Source of the DNA: Motiliproteus sp965230185 | GTDB lineage: Bacteria > Pseudomonadota > Gammaproteobacteria > Pseudomonadales > Balneatricaceae | Direction: 5' to 3' | Length of the DNA: 64,000 nucleotides | NCBI GenBank assembly: GCA_965230185.1 | Contig: OZ245995.1 | Coordinates: 3,906,001 to 3,970,000, forward strand | Shown: piece by piece, positions 44,866 through 53,529 of the stretch | Layout of the letters: each line of letters opens with the position of its first letter | How positions within the stretch are numbered: position 1 is the stretch's first letter | The notes under the pieces: model-generated | Databases searched by the model: none | Told to the model about the DNA's origin: nothing | The model's input: the letters and a program-made list of their open reading frames with translations, nothing else | Made by a program: the position numbers and the translations under genes

Positions 44866-45159
44866 ATGGAAGTTAAAGCTGATATCTTCGAGAACAAAAT
44901 TGTTCTAACAGCAAAAGGGAACACCGTAACCGTTCTTCCTAAAAAGCCCTTCACCACAACAAGGCTTCTTGTCGGCACATTTATGCCCGCGGTCGATTGT
45001 ATGAAAGAAGGCCTGAGCCAAATAGGAGCGCTTGGCCTCCTAAAATTAATAATCCAGCCTCGCGTAATGACCGAGGGTGGATTATCTGAAGTTGAAGAGC
45101 GTTGTCTACTTGAAGTAGGACATTCCGCAGGAGCAGGTAAAGTTGAAGTCTTTGTTTAG
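44866..45159 (+). CDS. Cassette 4: hypothetical 97-residue protein
   Basis: A small soluble protein without signal peptide. The N-terminal half (KADIFENKIVLTAKGNTVTVLPKKP) looks like beta-strands; the middle is hydrophobic (LSQIGALGLLKLIIQP) and may be a helix. No family recognised. It runs to just before attC 4. Confidence 0.65.
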   Translation: MEVKADIFENKIVLTAKGNTVTVLPKKPFTTTRLLVGTFMPAVDCMKEGLSQIGALGLLKLIIQPRVMTEGGLSEVEERCLLEVGHSAGAGKVEVFV

Positions 45160-45166
45160 CAGCCCG

Positions 45167-45257
45167 TATAACAAGGTGCTCAAAAGTGTTCCGGGGCTTC
45201 GCCCCTCCACCGGACTGCCCAAGCTGCGCTTGGCCAGCCCTTTAGCACGACGTTATG
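45167..45257 (+). repeat. attC site 4
   Basis: Starts TATAACAAGGTGCT and ends AGCACGACGTTATG. The inner boxes GGTGCT and AGCACG pair. Central hairpins CCGG-GGC-TTC-GCC-CCGG and CCAAGC-TGC-GCTTGG are clear. It is nearly identical to attC 5, with about seven differences over 91 bases. Confidence 0.9.
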
Positions 45258-45279
45258 AGTACAGCTTACCTTTCAAACC

Positions 45280-45540
45280 ATGTGTGAACTAGCTAGTACA
45301 TTTTCAGTCGTTCAGAACATTGCTTTTGCATGCTTTTTCGCACTGCTATTGTTCCTGCTTGCGAACAAAGACGAGAGCTATGAAGGAAGGTGGTACGAGG
45401 CATTTATTGGTTTTTTCACAGTCATTATCAATGACCGATACATCAAACCAAAAGCAAGGTGGGCACAAAAATTGTTCGTGCTGTGTGCCGCCATTATTTT
45501 TGTACTGTTGTTAACAGACTTTTTTGTGGCCTGCCTATGA
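45280..45540 (+). CDS. Cassette 5: small two-helix membrane protein
   Basis: An 86-residue protein with two hydrophobic helices (residues ~11-27 and ~66-84) joined by a short charged loop (NKDESYEGRWYEAF). Unknown function. It is a typical cassette membrane protein and lies between the twin attC sites 4 and 5. Confidence 0.65.
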   Translation: MCELASTFSVVQNIAFACFFALLLFLLANKDESYEGRWYEAFIGFFTVIINDRYIKPKARWAQKLFVLCAAIIFVLLLTDFFVACL

Positions 45541-45556
45541 AAATTCCACATGCAAC

Positions 45557-45649
45557 TCATAACAAGGTGCTTAAAAGTGTTCCGGGGCGTTGCCCCTCCA
45601 CCGGACTGTCCAAGCTACGCTTGGCCAGCCCTTTAGCACGACGTTAGGC
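45557..45649 (+). repeat. attC site 5
   Basis: Starts TCATAACAAGGTGCT and ends AGCACGACGTTAGGC. Same stems as attC 4 with compensating or neutral changes in the loops. Close identity points to a lineage-specific attC type. Confidence 0.9.
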
Positions 45650-45658
45650 ATCCATGTA

Positions 45659-46369
45659 ATGAAATATCTTTTTATAATTCTGACATTGTTGTGCTGCTCA
45701 TGTACGGCGCATTACAACATTAAGGATAGCGGCGTAGAGCATATTTCATGGAATACAGGCCACGGTAAGGTAGTGAAAAGCCTTGAAGGAGCCGATCCCG
45801 ATACATTTAAAGAACTATTGCCGTACTACGGGAAAGATCAAGAGAGGGTTTATTGGCAGGCTGTAGTTGTTAACGGCGCAGATTCAGATAGTTTTGTCGC
45901 CCTAAATAATTATTATGGAGTAGATGCCTACCACGGAGTAATAAACGGTAGAATTATTCCGAAATCTGATGGCTCTACTTTCGAGTACCTTGGTAACAAT
46001 TGGTCACGAGACAAATCCAATTATTTTTATATGGGTGAAGCCCTTGAATTATGTGACTACGAGTCATTTAATATCATCGATAGTCTGTTGTCCGATCGAG
46101 CTCAGGATAAGAGTTGCCTTTATTACGGAAATAAAAGGGTTCCTGTCAAAGACTTTCAAAGCCTTGTAATTCTGCCCGCAAACTATGCAAAAGATAGTGC
46201 CCATGTGTATTGGGGTGACCTGATACTTGAAAGTGCCGACCCAGTCACATTTGAGGTAAAGGAATCCAAGTACTTCGCTCGTGATAAGGATCAGTGTTTT
46301 AGTGGGCCGCAAATCTTAGAGTGCGAGAGGGTGACTGAAGAAGCAAAGGGATATTGTCGCTGTGAATAA
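45659..46369 (+). CDS. Cassette 6: DKNYY-type repeat lipoprotein
   Basis: A 236-residue probable lipoprotein. The ATG at 45659 begins a short signal (MKYLFIILTLLCCSC) with a Cys-rich lipobox. The rest has repeated segments of the DKNYY type (YGKDQERVYWQ, SRDKSNYFYMG, AQDKSCLYYG, AKDSAHVYWG, ARDKDQCFSG), spaced about 30-45 residues apart. Such repeats occur in surface and secreted proteins of unknown role. It begins 10 bases after attC 5. Confidence 0.75.
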   Translation: MKYLFIILTLLCCSCTAHYNIKDSGVEHISWNTGHGKVVKSLEGADPDTFKELLPYYGKDQERVYWQAVVVNGADSDSFVALNNYYGVDAYHGVINGRIIPKSDGSTFEYLGNNWSRDKSNYFYMGEALELCDYESFNIIDSLLSDRAQDKSCLYYGNKRVPVKDFQSLVILPANYAKDSAHVYWGDLILESADPVTFEVKESKYFARDKDQCFSGPQILECERVTEEAKGYCRCE

Positions 46370-46371
46370 AT

Positions 46372-46445
46372 GCCCAACAAATCAATCAACTTCGCGCCTC
46401 CGGCGCCGACGCAGCAAAGCTGCGCCGGTTATTGAAACGTTAGCC
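46372..46445 (+). repeat. attC site 6
   Basis: Starts GCCCAACAAATCAATCAAC and ends GGTTATTGAAACGTTAGCC. The outer boxes AACAA and CGTTAG and the inner boxes pair; central stems include GGCG-CCGG type and GCAGC-AAA-GCTGC. At 74 bases it is shorter than attC 4 and 5. Confidence 0.85.
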
Positions 46446-46468
46446 ACCTAAACACTGGACACTCATCT

Positions 46469-46978
46469 ATGATCGAAATACGCCAGGAAAAACCTGAAGA
46501 CAACGACGCGATCCACCGTCTAAATCTTGCCGCGTTCGATAATGGCCCTGAGGCGGTTCTCGTCGATAGGCTTCGCACCTCTTGCGAGGAATATGTCGCT
46601 TTTGTCGCCGTACAGAATGGAGAAGTTGTTGGGCACATCTTGTTCACCCCCGTGACTATTGATTCATCGACTTCTGTTGGAATGGGGCTGGCACCCATGG
46701 CGGTGTTGCCGTCCCATCAGAGAAAAGGCATTGGCTCTCGACTCGTTCGCCACAGCGTTGAGTTTTTACGCAAGTCCAATTGCCCATTCGTGATCGTCCT
46801 GGGGCACGCGGAGTATTACCCTCGTTTCGGCTTTGAAGCTGCGTCGAAATACAAGCTTTACAGTCAGTGGGAAGGTGTACCGGACGAAGTATTTATGGTC
46901 ATTGTGTTCAACGAGGACGCTTTACCAAAACAAGGCGGGATAGCAAGGTATCGGAATGAATTCAATGACGCCATGTAG
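46469..46978 (+). CDS. Cassette 7: GNAT family N-acetyltransferase
   Basis: A 169-residue acetyltransferase of the GNAT fold. Motif A is LAPMAVLPSHQRKGIGSRLVRHSVEFL (acetyl-CoA pyrophosphate loop QRKGIG near 90-95); an N-terminal IRQEKPEDNDAIHRLN and a C-terminal HAEYYPRFGFEAAS match the YhbS-like branch. It may acetylate a small amine or a drug, as some cassette acetyltransferases do, but the substrate is unknown. GC content is between the cassettes and the core. Confidence 0.88.
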   Translation: MIEIRQEKPEDNDAIHRLNLAAFDNGPEAVLVDRLRTSCEEYVAFVAVQNGEVVGHILFTPVTIDSSTSVGMGLAPMAVLPSHQRKGIGSRLVRHSVEFLRKSNCPFVIVLGHAEYYPRFGFEAASKYKLYSQWEGVPDEVFMVIVFNEDALPKQGGIARYRNEFNDAM

Positions 46979-46980
46979 GA

Positions 46981-47058
46981 GGCTAACAAAACATCAAAGA
47001 ACGCCCTTCGGGCCAGGAACTCCGCAAGCTTTGACGGCCCTTTAAGACAGCGTCAGCC
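46981..47058 (+). repeat. attC site 7, degenerate right end
   Basis: Starts GGCTAACAAAACATCAAAG and ends AGACAGCGTCAGCC; the final box reads GTCAGCC where GTTAGCC is expected, so one base differs. It is the last attC, just before the minus-strand GGDEF-EAL gene, and marks the array end. Confidence 0.75.
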
Positions 47059-47082
47059 GTACTTTAGGCACACCCCATCTGA

Positions 47083-49689
47083 TCACCCCTGCCCCGCCTG
47101 ATCAGGGTAACTAGCCTGCTGTCCACGCCGGCCAATAAACGCCAGAAACTCATCTTCGCTCAGCGGCTTGCTGAGATAGAACCCCTGCATCCGGCAGCAG
47201 CCCTCATCCCGCAGGAACTCCTCCTGCTGCCGGTTTTCCACGCCCTCGGCCACCACCGTCAGGCCCAGGCTGCGGCCCAGCGCGATTATCGCCCGGATAA
47301 TCGCCCGGTCACTGGCATCCCTGTGCATTTCAGCAATAAAGGAGCTGTCGATTTTCAGCTTGCTGATATGCAGATTTTTCAGGTATCCCAGTGAAGAGTA
47401 GCCGGTGCCAAAATCATCGATGGCCACACTGATCCCCTGCAGTTGCAGGGTCTTCAGCTCCCGGCTGGAGTTCTCGGGGTCCTCCATCAGCACTCGTTCG
47501 GTCAGCTCCAGCTCCAGCTGATGGGGATCGACCCCGGTCTCTTTCAGCAGCGCCGGTAACAACAACCCCAGCGAACGACGATGTACCTGGATTGCCGACA
47601 CATTGACCGCCAGCCTGCCGACGTCGATTCCCTGCTGCTGCCAGTCCCGCAGCCGGCTGCAGGCTTCCTTCAGTACCCATTCACCGATCTGCTCAATCTG
47701 GCCGCTGGATTCGGCGTAGGGGATAAAATCGCCGGGCAGAATCAACCCCCGCTCGGGGTGCTGCCAGCGGATCAGCGCTTCTGCGCCGGTCACATTACCG
47801 GTACGCAGATCGATCTGCGGCTGATAATGGAGAAGGAACTGCTGCTGATCAATCGCTTCGGTCAGCGCATCCCCCAACGCCATCCGGTGGCTGACCTCTT
47901 CGCTCATTGCCGGATCATAGAAACTGAAACCGTTTTTGCCATGCCCCTTGATGTTGTACATCGCCGCATCGGCGTTGCGCATCAGCTGCTCGGCGCTGTC
48001 GCCGTGATCCGGACAGAGGCTGATACCAATACTGGCACAGATGCTGATCTCGGTGTGGTCCACCGTCAACGGCTGCTCCAGCACCCTCAGCAACTTAGCG
48101 GCGATCAGTTCGGCATCGGACCGGCAATGCAGCAGGCCGGTGACCACGGTAAATTCATCGCCGCCCAGCCGGGCCACACTGTCATCGCTGCGCACCGCCG
48201 CTCTGAGCCGGTCAGAAACCTCACGCAGCACCTCGTCTCCGGCCGAATGCCCGAAGGTGTCGTTGATCTCCTTAAAGTTATCCAGATCGATAAACAGCAG
48301 TGCCAGCAGCGCCCCCTGCTGTTGCGACTGGCGGATCATGTCCTCCAGATGACTGGCCCCCTGGAGGCGATTGGGCAGCTCGGTAAGATGATCGTAGAAG
48401 GCCCGCTGACGCAGTTCTTCCGCCTGACTGTTGAGACCGTCGATCATATCGTTGGCCCCCCGGGCCAGCGCCTTGAACTCGCTGAAATAGATTTCGCTCT
48501 CATTGATAGGCACCCGGTTATCGACCGAGTGTTCAAAGGCATCGCGGAACAGGGTGAAGTTAAGCGTCAGCTTGCGGCCGATCATCCAGATCGCCAGCGC
48601 CACGGCCAGCACCGCGATCAGAATCAGCGCCAGGGTACCGGTAATCCGGGTGGTGACCTGGGCGTGCAGTTCGTCGCTGTTGCGGGCGATCTGCTGTTCG
48701 ATGGTGTCCAGCCAGGCACCGGCGCCGATAAAGATATCCCACTCATCCATGCCGATCACATAGGAGATCTTCTCCGCCTCGGTACCGTCGTTTTTGCGCC
48801 AGAAGTAACGGTTGAAGCCTCCCTCCGGATTTTCCTGCGCGATCCGGGCGTTCTCCTGCACCACTTTTTCACCGCGCAGATCAGCCAGCTCCCAGAGGTT
48901 GCGCTGACCATCGAAATACTCGCCGTTGGTGACCCAGAGGTCACCGGTATAGGAATTGATAAAGTAGTAGCCCTCCCCGGCGGCCCCGTACCGGATATCG
49001 GCAATATCCCGATACAGCTGCTGCTGCAGCCGCTGCTCGAACAGTTCCAGATAGCCGCCGGTTCCGATCACCCAGTTCAGCGGCTCGAAGGTCTTCACAT
49101 AGCTGTATTTCTTGTAGAGTCGCTCACTGTTATCGGGCAGATACCAGCGATAGTTGAGAAAGCCCTCGCCGGGTCCGCGGGCGATGGTCAGAATCTGTTC
49201 GATGATCCGAATGCCCCGGGGACCGAAAATCTCCTCGGGATATTTGCCCTCGTTTTCCGGTTTCGGCGGGTACAGTACCGCGATACCATCCAGGGTATCG
49301 ACAAAGAAGTAACCACGGCTGTCATTGAAGCGGTGATGACGCAGAGCCTCGACGATCCGGGCCTCAATCTGATCCCGGGACAACAGCCCCCGATTCTGCT
49401 CATAGATACCGGCGGTAATCTGCAGCGCCTCCTCCACCCGGCTTTTCAGCTGCAGCTGCAGCTGCGACTCCGCTTCCGCTTTCTCCCGCAACAGATAGTC
49501 CCGTACTCGCAGCACTTCCGACTTCAGTCGCGCCTTCTCTTCCTCAAGGTACTGATGGGCATATTGCTGGTTGGCCTCGTCCCGGGCGATAAATTCCGAT
49601 CGCACCCAGAAGTAAGCGATGACCAGCAGCGCCACCGCAAAGAGTACGCACACCTGGCGCAGGATCGAGAAAATTACACTCTGTCTCAT
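47083..49689 (-). CDS. Cache-GGDEF-EAL membrane signalling protein
   Basis: An 868-residue enzyme of cyclic di-GMP turnover. One helix (~10-28), a large periplasmic double Cache region (~40-345, with repeated RGYFFVDTLDGIAVLYPP and EGYYFINSYTGDLWV blocks), a second helix (~350-371), a linker, then GGDEF (509-513) with an RxxD inhibitory site exactly five residues before it (500-503), and an EAL domain (EAL at 637-639). Both active motifs look intact, so it could make or degrade c-di-GMP. The first ~100 residues include a coiled-coil-like stretch. It is monocistronic, beside the cassette array. Confidence 0.92.
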   Translation of the reverse strand: MRQSVIFSILRQVCVLFAVALLVIAYFWVRSEFIARDEANQQYAHQYLEEEKARLKSEVLRVRDYLLREKAEAESQLQLQLKSRVEEALQITAGIYEQNRGLLSRDQIEARIVEALRHHRFNDSRGYFFVDTLDGIAVLYPPKPENEGKYPEEIFGPRGIRIIEQILTIARGPGEGFLNYRWYLPDNSERLYKKYSYVKTFEPLNWVIGTGGYLELFEQRLQQQLYRDIADIRYGAAGEGYYFINSYTGDLWVTNGEYFDGQRNLWELADLRGEKVVQENARIAQENPEGGFNRYFWRKNDGTEAEKISYVIGMDEWDIFIGAGAWLDTIEQQIARNSDELHAQVTTRITGTLALILIAVLAVALAIWMIGRKLTLNFTLFRDAFEHSVDNRVPINESEIYFSEFKALARGANDMIDGLNSQAEELRQRAFYDHLTELPNRLQGASHLEDMIRQSQQQGALLALLFIDLDNFKEINDTFGHSAGDEVLREVSDRLRAAVRSDDSVARLGGDEFTVVTGLLHCRSDAELIAAKLLRVLEQPLTVDHTEISICASIGISLCPDHGDSAEQLMRNADAAMYNIKGHGKNGFSFYDPAMSEEVSHRMALGDALTEAIDQQQFLLHYQPQIDLRTGNVTGAEALIRWQHPERGLILPGDFIPYAESSGQIEQIGEWVLKEACSRLRDWQQQGIDVGRLAVNVSAIQVHRRSLGLLLPALLKETGVDPHQLELELTERVLMEDPENSSRELKTLQLQGISVAIDDFGTGYSSLGYLKNLHISKLKIDSSFIAEMHRDASDRAIIRAIIALGRSLGLTVVAEGVENRQQEEFLRDEGCCRMQGFYLSKPLSEDEFLAFIGRRGQQASYPDQAGQG

Positions 49690-49850
49690 CAGTACAGTAC
49701 TGCCTCAGCAACAAACCGGCCATGGAGCCATGGCAACCCGGGTAATGTGCCAGAATGTCCGCTATTCTGCGCCCGATGCACCGGACTTATTCACAAAGTC
49801 CTTAGATAACCATAGACGCCTTAACTGAAACCGGCAGCTACCACTGACGA

Positions 49851-50720
49851 TCACTGCCAGCCGGAATCGGGTCGGGTCGCCAGCAGCTGTTCCGCCCTGC
49901 CGTCCAGCCCGGACAGATCCGCCGATGCCCTCATCAGATCGCGTACACTATGCCACAGCAGCTCGAGAGCACTGTTCAGCCAGCTCGCTTCAGCCAGTCC
50001 TCGCTCAAGCTGACGGGCGGGAAGTTCCCTGAAAGGCGGCAATCTGGCGATGACGGAAACGGGTATCCGGAACTGCTGGTGAAGAGCGGCAGCATCAAAC
50101 CACGGGGTACCGATGCCGGCATATTCCCAGTCCAGGATGACCAGCCGCCCCTGCAGAATACAGAGATTACCCGCATGCAGGTCATGATGGACCAGACAGG
50201 GGGGCAGCGACGGCAACCGCTGCAGTTGCTGCCAGCTGGTATCCAGCAGTTCCCGGACGGCGTCCAGTCCGACCGCCGGTGTGCTGCGCCGTCGTGCCGC
50301 AAATACCTCTCGATAAGACTGCCAGAGCCCGGCGTATTCCATCACCAGATCGCCATTGTCGATGTCCAGCGTCTGCCATTCACACACCGCCTCCAGCAAC
50401 TGGCGCTCGGCGGATGCCGGCAGCGTTCCTGCTGCCAGCGGCTGGCCGGCAAATCCCATCAGGCACCAGCCCTGCTGCCAGGCATTGTGAATGATCGGTG
50501 GCGCCCAGCGGCTGTGCTGAATCGCGGCCAGAACCTCTGCCTCACGACGGCGGTCGACGCCGAAAGCGACCTCGGCGCCGGCATTGACCCGGAGGATCAG
50601 CTGCTGGTCATCCAGCCAGCCGCAGTGCAGCAGATTGGAGCTGTTGGCCGCCGCCAGCGCCTGCCACTCCAGCTCCCGGCCCAGGTGGCGGTTGGCTTGC
50701 TGCAGAGCTGACAGGGACAT
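49851..50720 (-). CDS. Phosphotransferase (APH/choline kinase fold), probable thiamine kinase
   Basis: A 289-residue kinase of the aminoglycoside phosphotransferase fold. The catalytic loop is LVHHDLHAGNLCIL (near 177-190) and the metal loop VILDWEYAGIGTPWFD follows. Thiamine kinase ThiK belongs to this family, and the gene lies divergent from a TPP riboswitch and thiBPQ, so phosphorylation of imported thiamine is the best guess. A choline or ethanolamine kinase is possible. It is on the opposite strand and is not itself under the riboswitch. Confidence 0.7.
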   Translation of the reverse strand: MSLSALQQANRHLGRELEWQALAAANSSNLLHCGWLDDQQLILRVNAGAEVAFGVDRRREAEVLAAIQHSRWAPPIIHNAWQQGWCLMGFAGQPLAAGTLPASAERQLLEAVCEWQTLDIDNGDLVMEYAGLWQSYREVFAARRRSTPAVGLDAVRELLDTSWQQLQRLPSLPPCLVHHDLHAGNLCILQGRLVILDWEYAGIGTPWFDAAALHQQFRIPVSVIARLPPFRELPARQLERGLAEASWLNSALELLWHSVRDLMRASADLSGLDGRAEQLLATRPDSGWQ

Positions 50721-50760
50721 GGCTTAGTCTCAGGCTTCGGGTTAGAATTCAGGCTGTCTC

Positions 50761-50871
50761 ATCGGGGTGCTTGATGGGATGTTATCAGGATTCCCTTCGA
50801 TTCTGGCAGCATCCAGAGCTGAGAGTTTAACCCGTCGAACCTGATCCAGTTAACACTGGCGTAGGAAATGA
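50761..50871 (+). promoter_or_regulatory. TPP riboswitch (THI element)
   Basis: The core matches the thiamine pyrophosphate aptamer: GGGGTGC at 50764-50770, then GCTGAGA (50818-50824), ACCC-TCGAACCTGATC (50830-50846) and CAGTTAACACTGGCGTAGGAA (50847-50867). It ends about 60 bases before the thiB ATG. A second stem could pair GGCGTAGGAA (50858-50867) with TTCCCACGCC (50895-50904), 9 of 10 bases, and would compete with the aptamer. It should lower thiBPQ expression when TPP is high. Confidence 0.95.
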
Positions 50872-50928
50872 GCGCTCGCCCGGTGGCGACAGCCTTCCCA
50901 CGCCCTCGAAGTTTTGGGGTGCCCTGCT

Positions 50929-51909
50929 ATGAATCCTGTTAATCGTCTGCTGGCAGCTGCCGCCGGCCTGCTGCTGTCTGTGCCGGCATTCAGTGCCGAC
51001 CTGACCGTCTATACCTATGACTCTTTCGTGTCCGACTGGGGACCCGGCCCGCAGCTGGAAAAAGCGTTCGAACAGCAGTGTCAGTGCGATCTGGAATTTA
51101 TCGCTGCCGAGGACGGCGTCAGTATCCTTAACCGGCTGCGTATCGAGGGCAAGCGTACACGAGCGGATGTCGTACTGGGTCTCGATGACGGTCTGATCGA
51201 AGAGACCCGTCCACTGGTCCGGCCCCATGGTGTTGAACTGACCAGCCTGAAAGCCTCGCTGAACTGGCGGGATGACGCCTTCGTTCCCTTTGACTTCGGC
51301 TATTTCTCCTTTGTCTACGACAGCGACAGGATCACCTCACCGGTGACCTCCCTGAAGGCGCTGATCGAATCCGATGCCCGGGTGATCTACCAGGATCCCC
51401 GCACCAGCACCCCCGGTCAGGGTCTGATGATGTGGGTCCGCTCGGTCTACGGCGACGATGCCGCAGCCGCCTGGAAGCAACTGGCCGGCCATACCGTTAC
51501 CGTCACCAAAGGCTGGTGGGAAGCCTACAGCATGTTCCTCAATGGCGATGGCGATTACGTACTCAGCTACAACACCTCCCCGGCCTACCACCTGGTCGCA
51601 GAGCAGAAGAGCCAGTACAAAGCCGCCGCCTTCTCCGAAGGTCACGTGGCTCAGGTGGAAGTGGCCGCGATCACCGCCACCAGCGACAACCCGGAGCTGG
51701 CTCAGCAGTTCCTCAGGTTTCTGGTCTCCCCCGAGGCCCAGGCCATCATTCCGGTCACCAACTGGATGATGCCGGTGATTGACGGGGTGGAACTGCCGTC
51801 CGCCTTCGATCAGCTGATTCAGCCGCAGCGGATCGGCTTCAGCCCGGAAACCATGGCCGAGCGGCGCAAGTCCTGGATTCGTGAATGGCGCAATGCGGTT
51901 TCCGAATAA
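50929..51909 (+). CDS. thiB: Thiamine ABC transporter, periplasmic binding protein
   Basis: A 326-residue binding protein for thiamine and its phosphates. A signal peptide of ~23 residues (ending FSA) precedes DLTVYTYDSFVSDWGPGPQ, the typical ThiB start. KGWWEAYSMFLNGDGDYVLSYNTSPAYH is the ligand-binding region. The ATG at 50929 has GGGG about 9 bases upstream. It is the first gene of thiBPQ under the TPP riboswitch. The length is normal. Confidence 0.96.
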   Translation: MNPVNRLLAAAAGLLLSVPAFSADLTVYTYDSFVSDWGPGPQLEKAFEQQCQCDLEFIAAEDGVSILNRLRIEGKRTRADVVLGLDDGLIEETRPLVRPHGVELTSLKASLNWRDDAFVPFDFGYFSFVYDSDRITSPVTSLKALIESDARVIYQDPRTSTPGQGLMMWVRSVYGDDAAAAWKQLAGHTVTVTKGWWEAYSMFLNGDGDYVLSYNTSPAYHLVAEQKSQYKAAAFSEGHVAQVEVAAITATSDNPELAQQFLRFLVSPEAQAIIPVTNWMMPVIDGVELPSAFDQLIQPQRIGFSPETMAERRKSWIREWRNAVSE

Positions 51910-51957
51910 CCGTCAGCGCCGGGCACAGCAAACGCCACCAGAGACAGGATCACCGGG

Positions 51958-53529
51958 ATGCTCAACGCCGGCCGCATCGGCCTGTTGCTGATAGTCACCA
52001 TCACCCTGCTGGCCTTCCAGGGGCTGATGGGATTCAGCAATGGCGGCTCCGGTCCCCAGGGACCGGACTGGTCGCTGCTGGAAGACGCTTATTTCCATCG
52101 GGTGCTGCTGTTCTCTCTGCAACAGGCCGGACTCAGCGCCCTGCTGTCGATGCTGCTGGCCTGGCCGGTGGCCCGGGCCATCTATTATCTGCCCGGGTTG
52201 CCGGGCAGCCGCCAGTTTCTCAGTTTCTGCGTACTCTGCTTTGTGATGCCGACCCTGATTCTGATCACCGGGCTGGTGTCGCTGCTGGGCCGTTCCGGAC
52301 TGCTGACACCGCTGCTGGGGGATGACTGGAACCTGTACGGACTGAACGGCATTCTGCTGGCCCACCTCTACCTCAATATGCCCTTTGCCGTCCGGGTGCT
52401 GGTTCAACAGCTCAATGGCATACCCGACAGCAGCTGGAAACTGGCTGCTCAGCTGAAGTTCCGGCCCTGGCAACGGTTACGCCATATCGAATGGCCGGCC
52501 ATCCGTTCCAGCAGCCTGATGCTGTTCGGTTTCATCTTCGTACTCTGTTTCAACAGCTTCGCGGTGGTACTGGCGCTGGGCGGAGGCCCCCGGGCCACCA
52601 CCCTGGAAGTCGCCATCTACCAGGCCCTGAAGTACGACTTTAATATCCCGGAGGCGCTGACTCTGGCCTGGAGCCAGTTCCTGATCGCCGGCACCCTGTT
52701 TCTGGGACTGACGTTGCTGGGCTCGGTCAGCTGGCTGTCCGCCGATACCGCCAGCAACCGCTGGAAACCGACACCGGGCGGCTTCCAGCGCCGCTGCTTC
52801 CAGCTGGTCTACTATCTCTGCTGGCTGCTACTGCTGCTGCCGATCGCGGCCCTGTTCAGTGGCCTCGGCCAGGGGGATCTGCAACGCTTTGACTGGACCG
52901 CGCTGCTGCAGCCGGCACTGATCAGCATTGTGCTGGCGGTGATTGCCGCCGGGGTGGCGATCATTGTGGGCTGGCTGATTCTGCTGCCGGTACGCCGGGC
53001 TCATCAGCGCCGCCAGCGCGGCTGGCAGATTACCCTGGAGTGGCTGGCCACCCATACGCTGGTGGCGCCGGCGATGGTGCTGTCGGTGGGGCTGTTTATC
53101 TTCCTGCTGCCGCGCATCGATGTGGATCGCTGGGGCATCCTGTTTGTGGCGTTGCTGAATATGGCAGTGCTGGTGCCCTTTGCGGTTCAGCAGCTCCGAC
53201 CCAGACTGCTGCAGTTCGACCAGCAGTACCGGCGGCTGGCCAGCTCGCTGAAACTGGAGGGATTCGCCCTGCTGCGGGTCGAGTGGCCCTTTATCCGGCC
53301 GGTGTTTATCTCCAGTCTGGCGCTGATCATGATTCTGGCGCTGGGGGATGTGGCGATCTTCTCGATCTTCGGCAATCAGGACTGGACCACCCTGCCCTGG
53401 CTGATCTACAGCTATGCCGGTACCTATCGCATCGCCGAAGCTTCCATCGCCTCACTGTTGCTGCTGGCGCTCTGCGCCCTGGTTCTGCGGATTTTTGAAC
53501 GGTTCAGACTCCATGCTGAAAATCGATAA
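51958..53529 (+). CDS. thiP: Thiamine ABC transporter, permease
   Basis: A 523-residue membrane protein with twelve helices in two homologous halves. Each half carries an EAA loop (around FRPWQRLRHIEWPAIRSSSL and KLEGFALLRVEWPFIRPVFI) that contacts the ATPase. FYLPGLPGSRQFL and the central region are as in ThiP. It is 48 bases after thiB and overlaps thiQ by 17 bases. Confidence 0.95.
   Translation: MLNAGRIGLLLIVTITLLAFQGLMGFSNGGSGPQGPDWSLLEDAYFHRVLLFSLQQAGLSALLSMLLAWPVARAIYYLPGLPGSRQFLSFCVLCFVMPTLILITGLVSLLGRSGLLTPLLGDDWNLYGLNGILLAHLYLNMPFAVRVLVQQLNGIPDSSWKLAAQLKFRPWQRLRHIEWPAIRSSSLMLFGFIFVLCFNSFAVVLALGGGPRATTLEVAIYQALKYDFNIPEALTLAWSQFLIAGTLFLGLTLLGSVSWLSADTASNRWKPTPGGFQRRCFQLVYYLCWLLLLLPIAALFSGLGQGDLQRFDWTALLQPALISIVLAVIAAGVAIIVGWLILLPVRRAHQRRQRGWQITLEWLATHTLVAPAMVLSVGLFIFLLPRIDVDRWGILFVALLNMAVLVPFAVQQLRPRLLQFDQQYRRLASSLKLEGFALLRVEWPFIRPVFISSLALIMILALGDVAIFSIFGNQDWTTLPWLIYSYAGTYRIAEASIASLLLLALCALVLRIFERFRLHAENR

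Larger units (their letters stand above)
42045..47058 (+). mobile_element. Gene-cassette array with seven attC sites and no integrase (CALIN)
   Basis: Seven direct-oriented cassettes each carry one frame followed by a 74-93 bp imperfect palindrome that starts with TAACAA or AACAA and ends with CGTTA (degenerate GTCAG in the last). Frames are short, more AT-rich than the surrounding genome and mostly of unknown function, which is typical of sedentary integrons. No tyrosine recombinase (IntI) is found on either side, which defines a cluster of attC sites lacking an integrase. The left edge at about 42045 is inferred from the first cassette; the right edge is the degenerate attC at 47058. An IS110-family element has entered the third attC. 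Confidence 0.85.

Noticed and set aside
42045..47058. CRISPR array
   Set aside because: The repeated palindromes here are 74-93 bp attC sites separated by genes, not short repeats with regular spacers; no CRISPR was seen anywhere in the window.
47581..49809. A 742-codon open frame on the plus strand opposite the GGDEF-EAL gene
   Set aside because: Antisense shadow of a gene with all catalytic motifs; no start signal and no protein-like domain.
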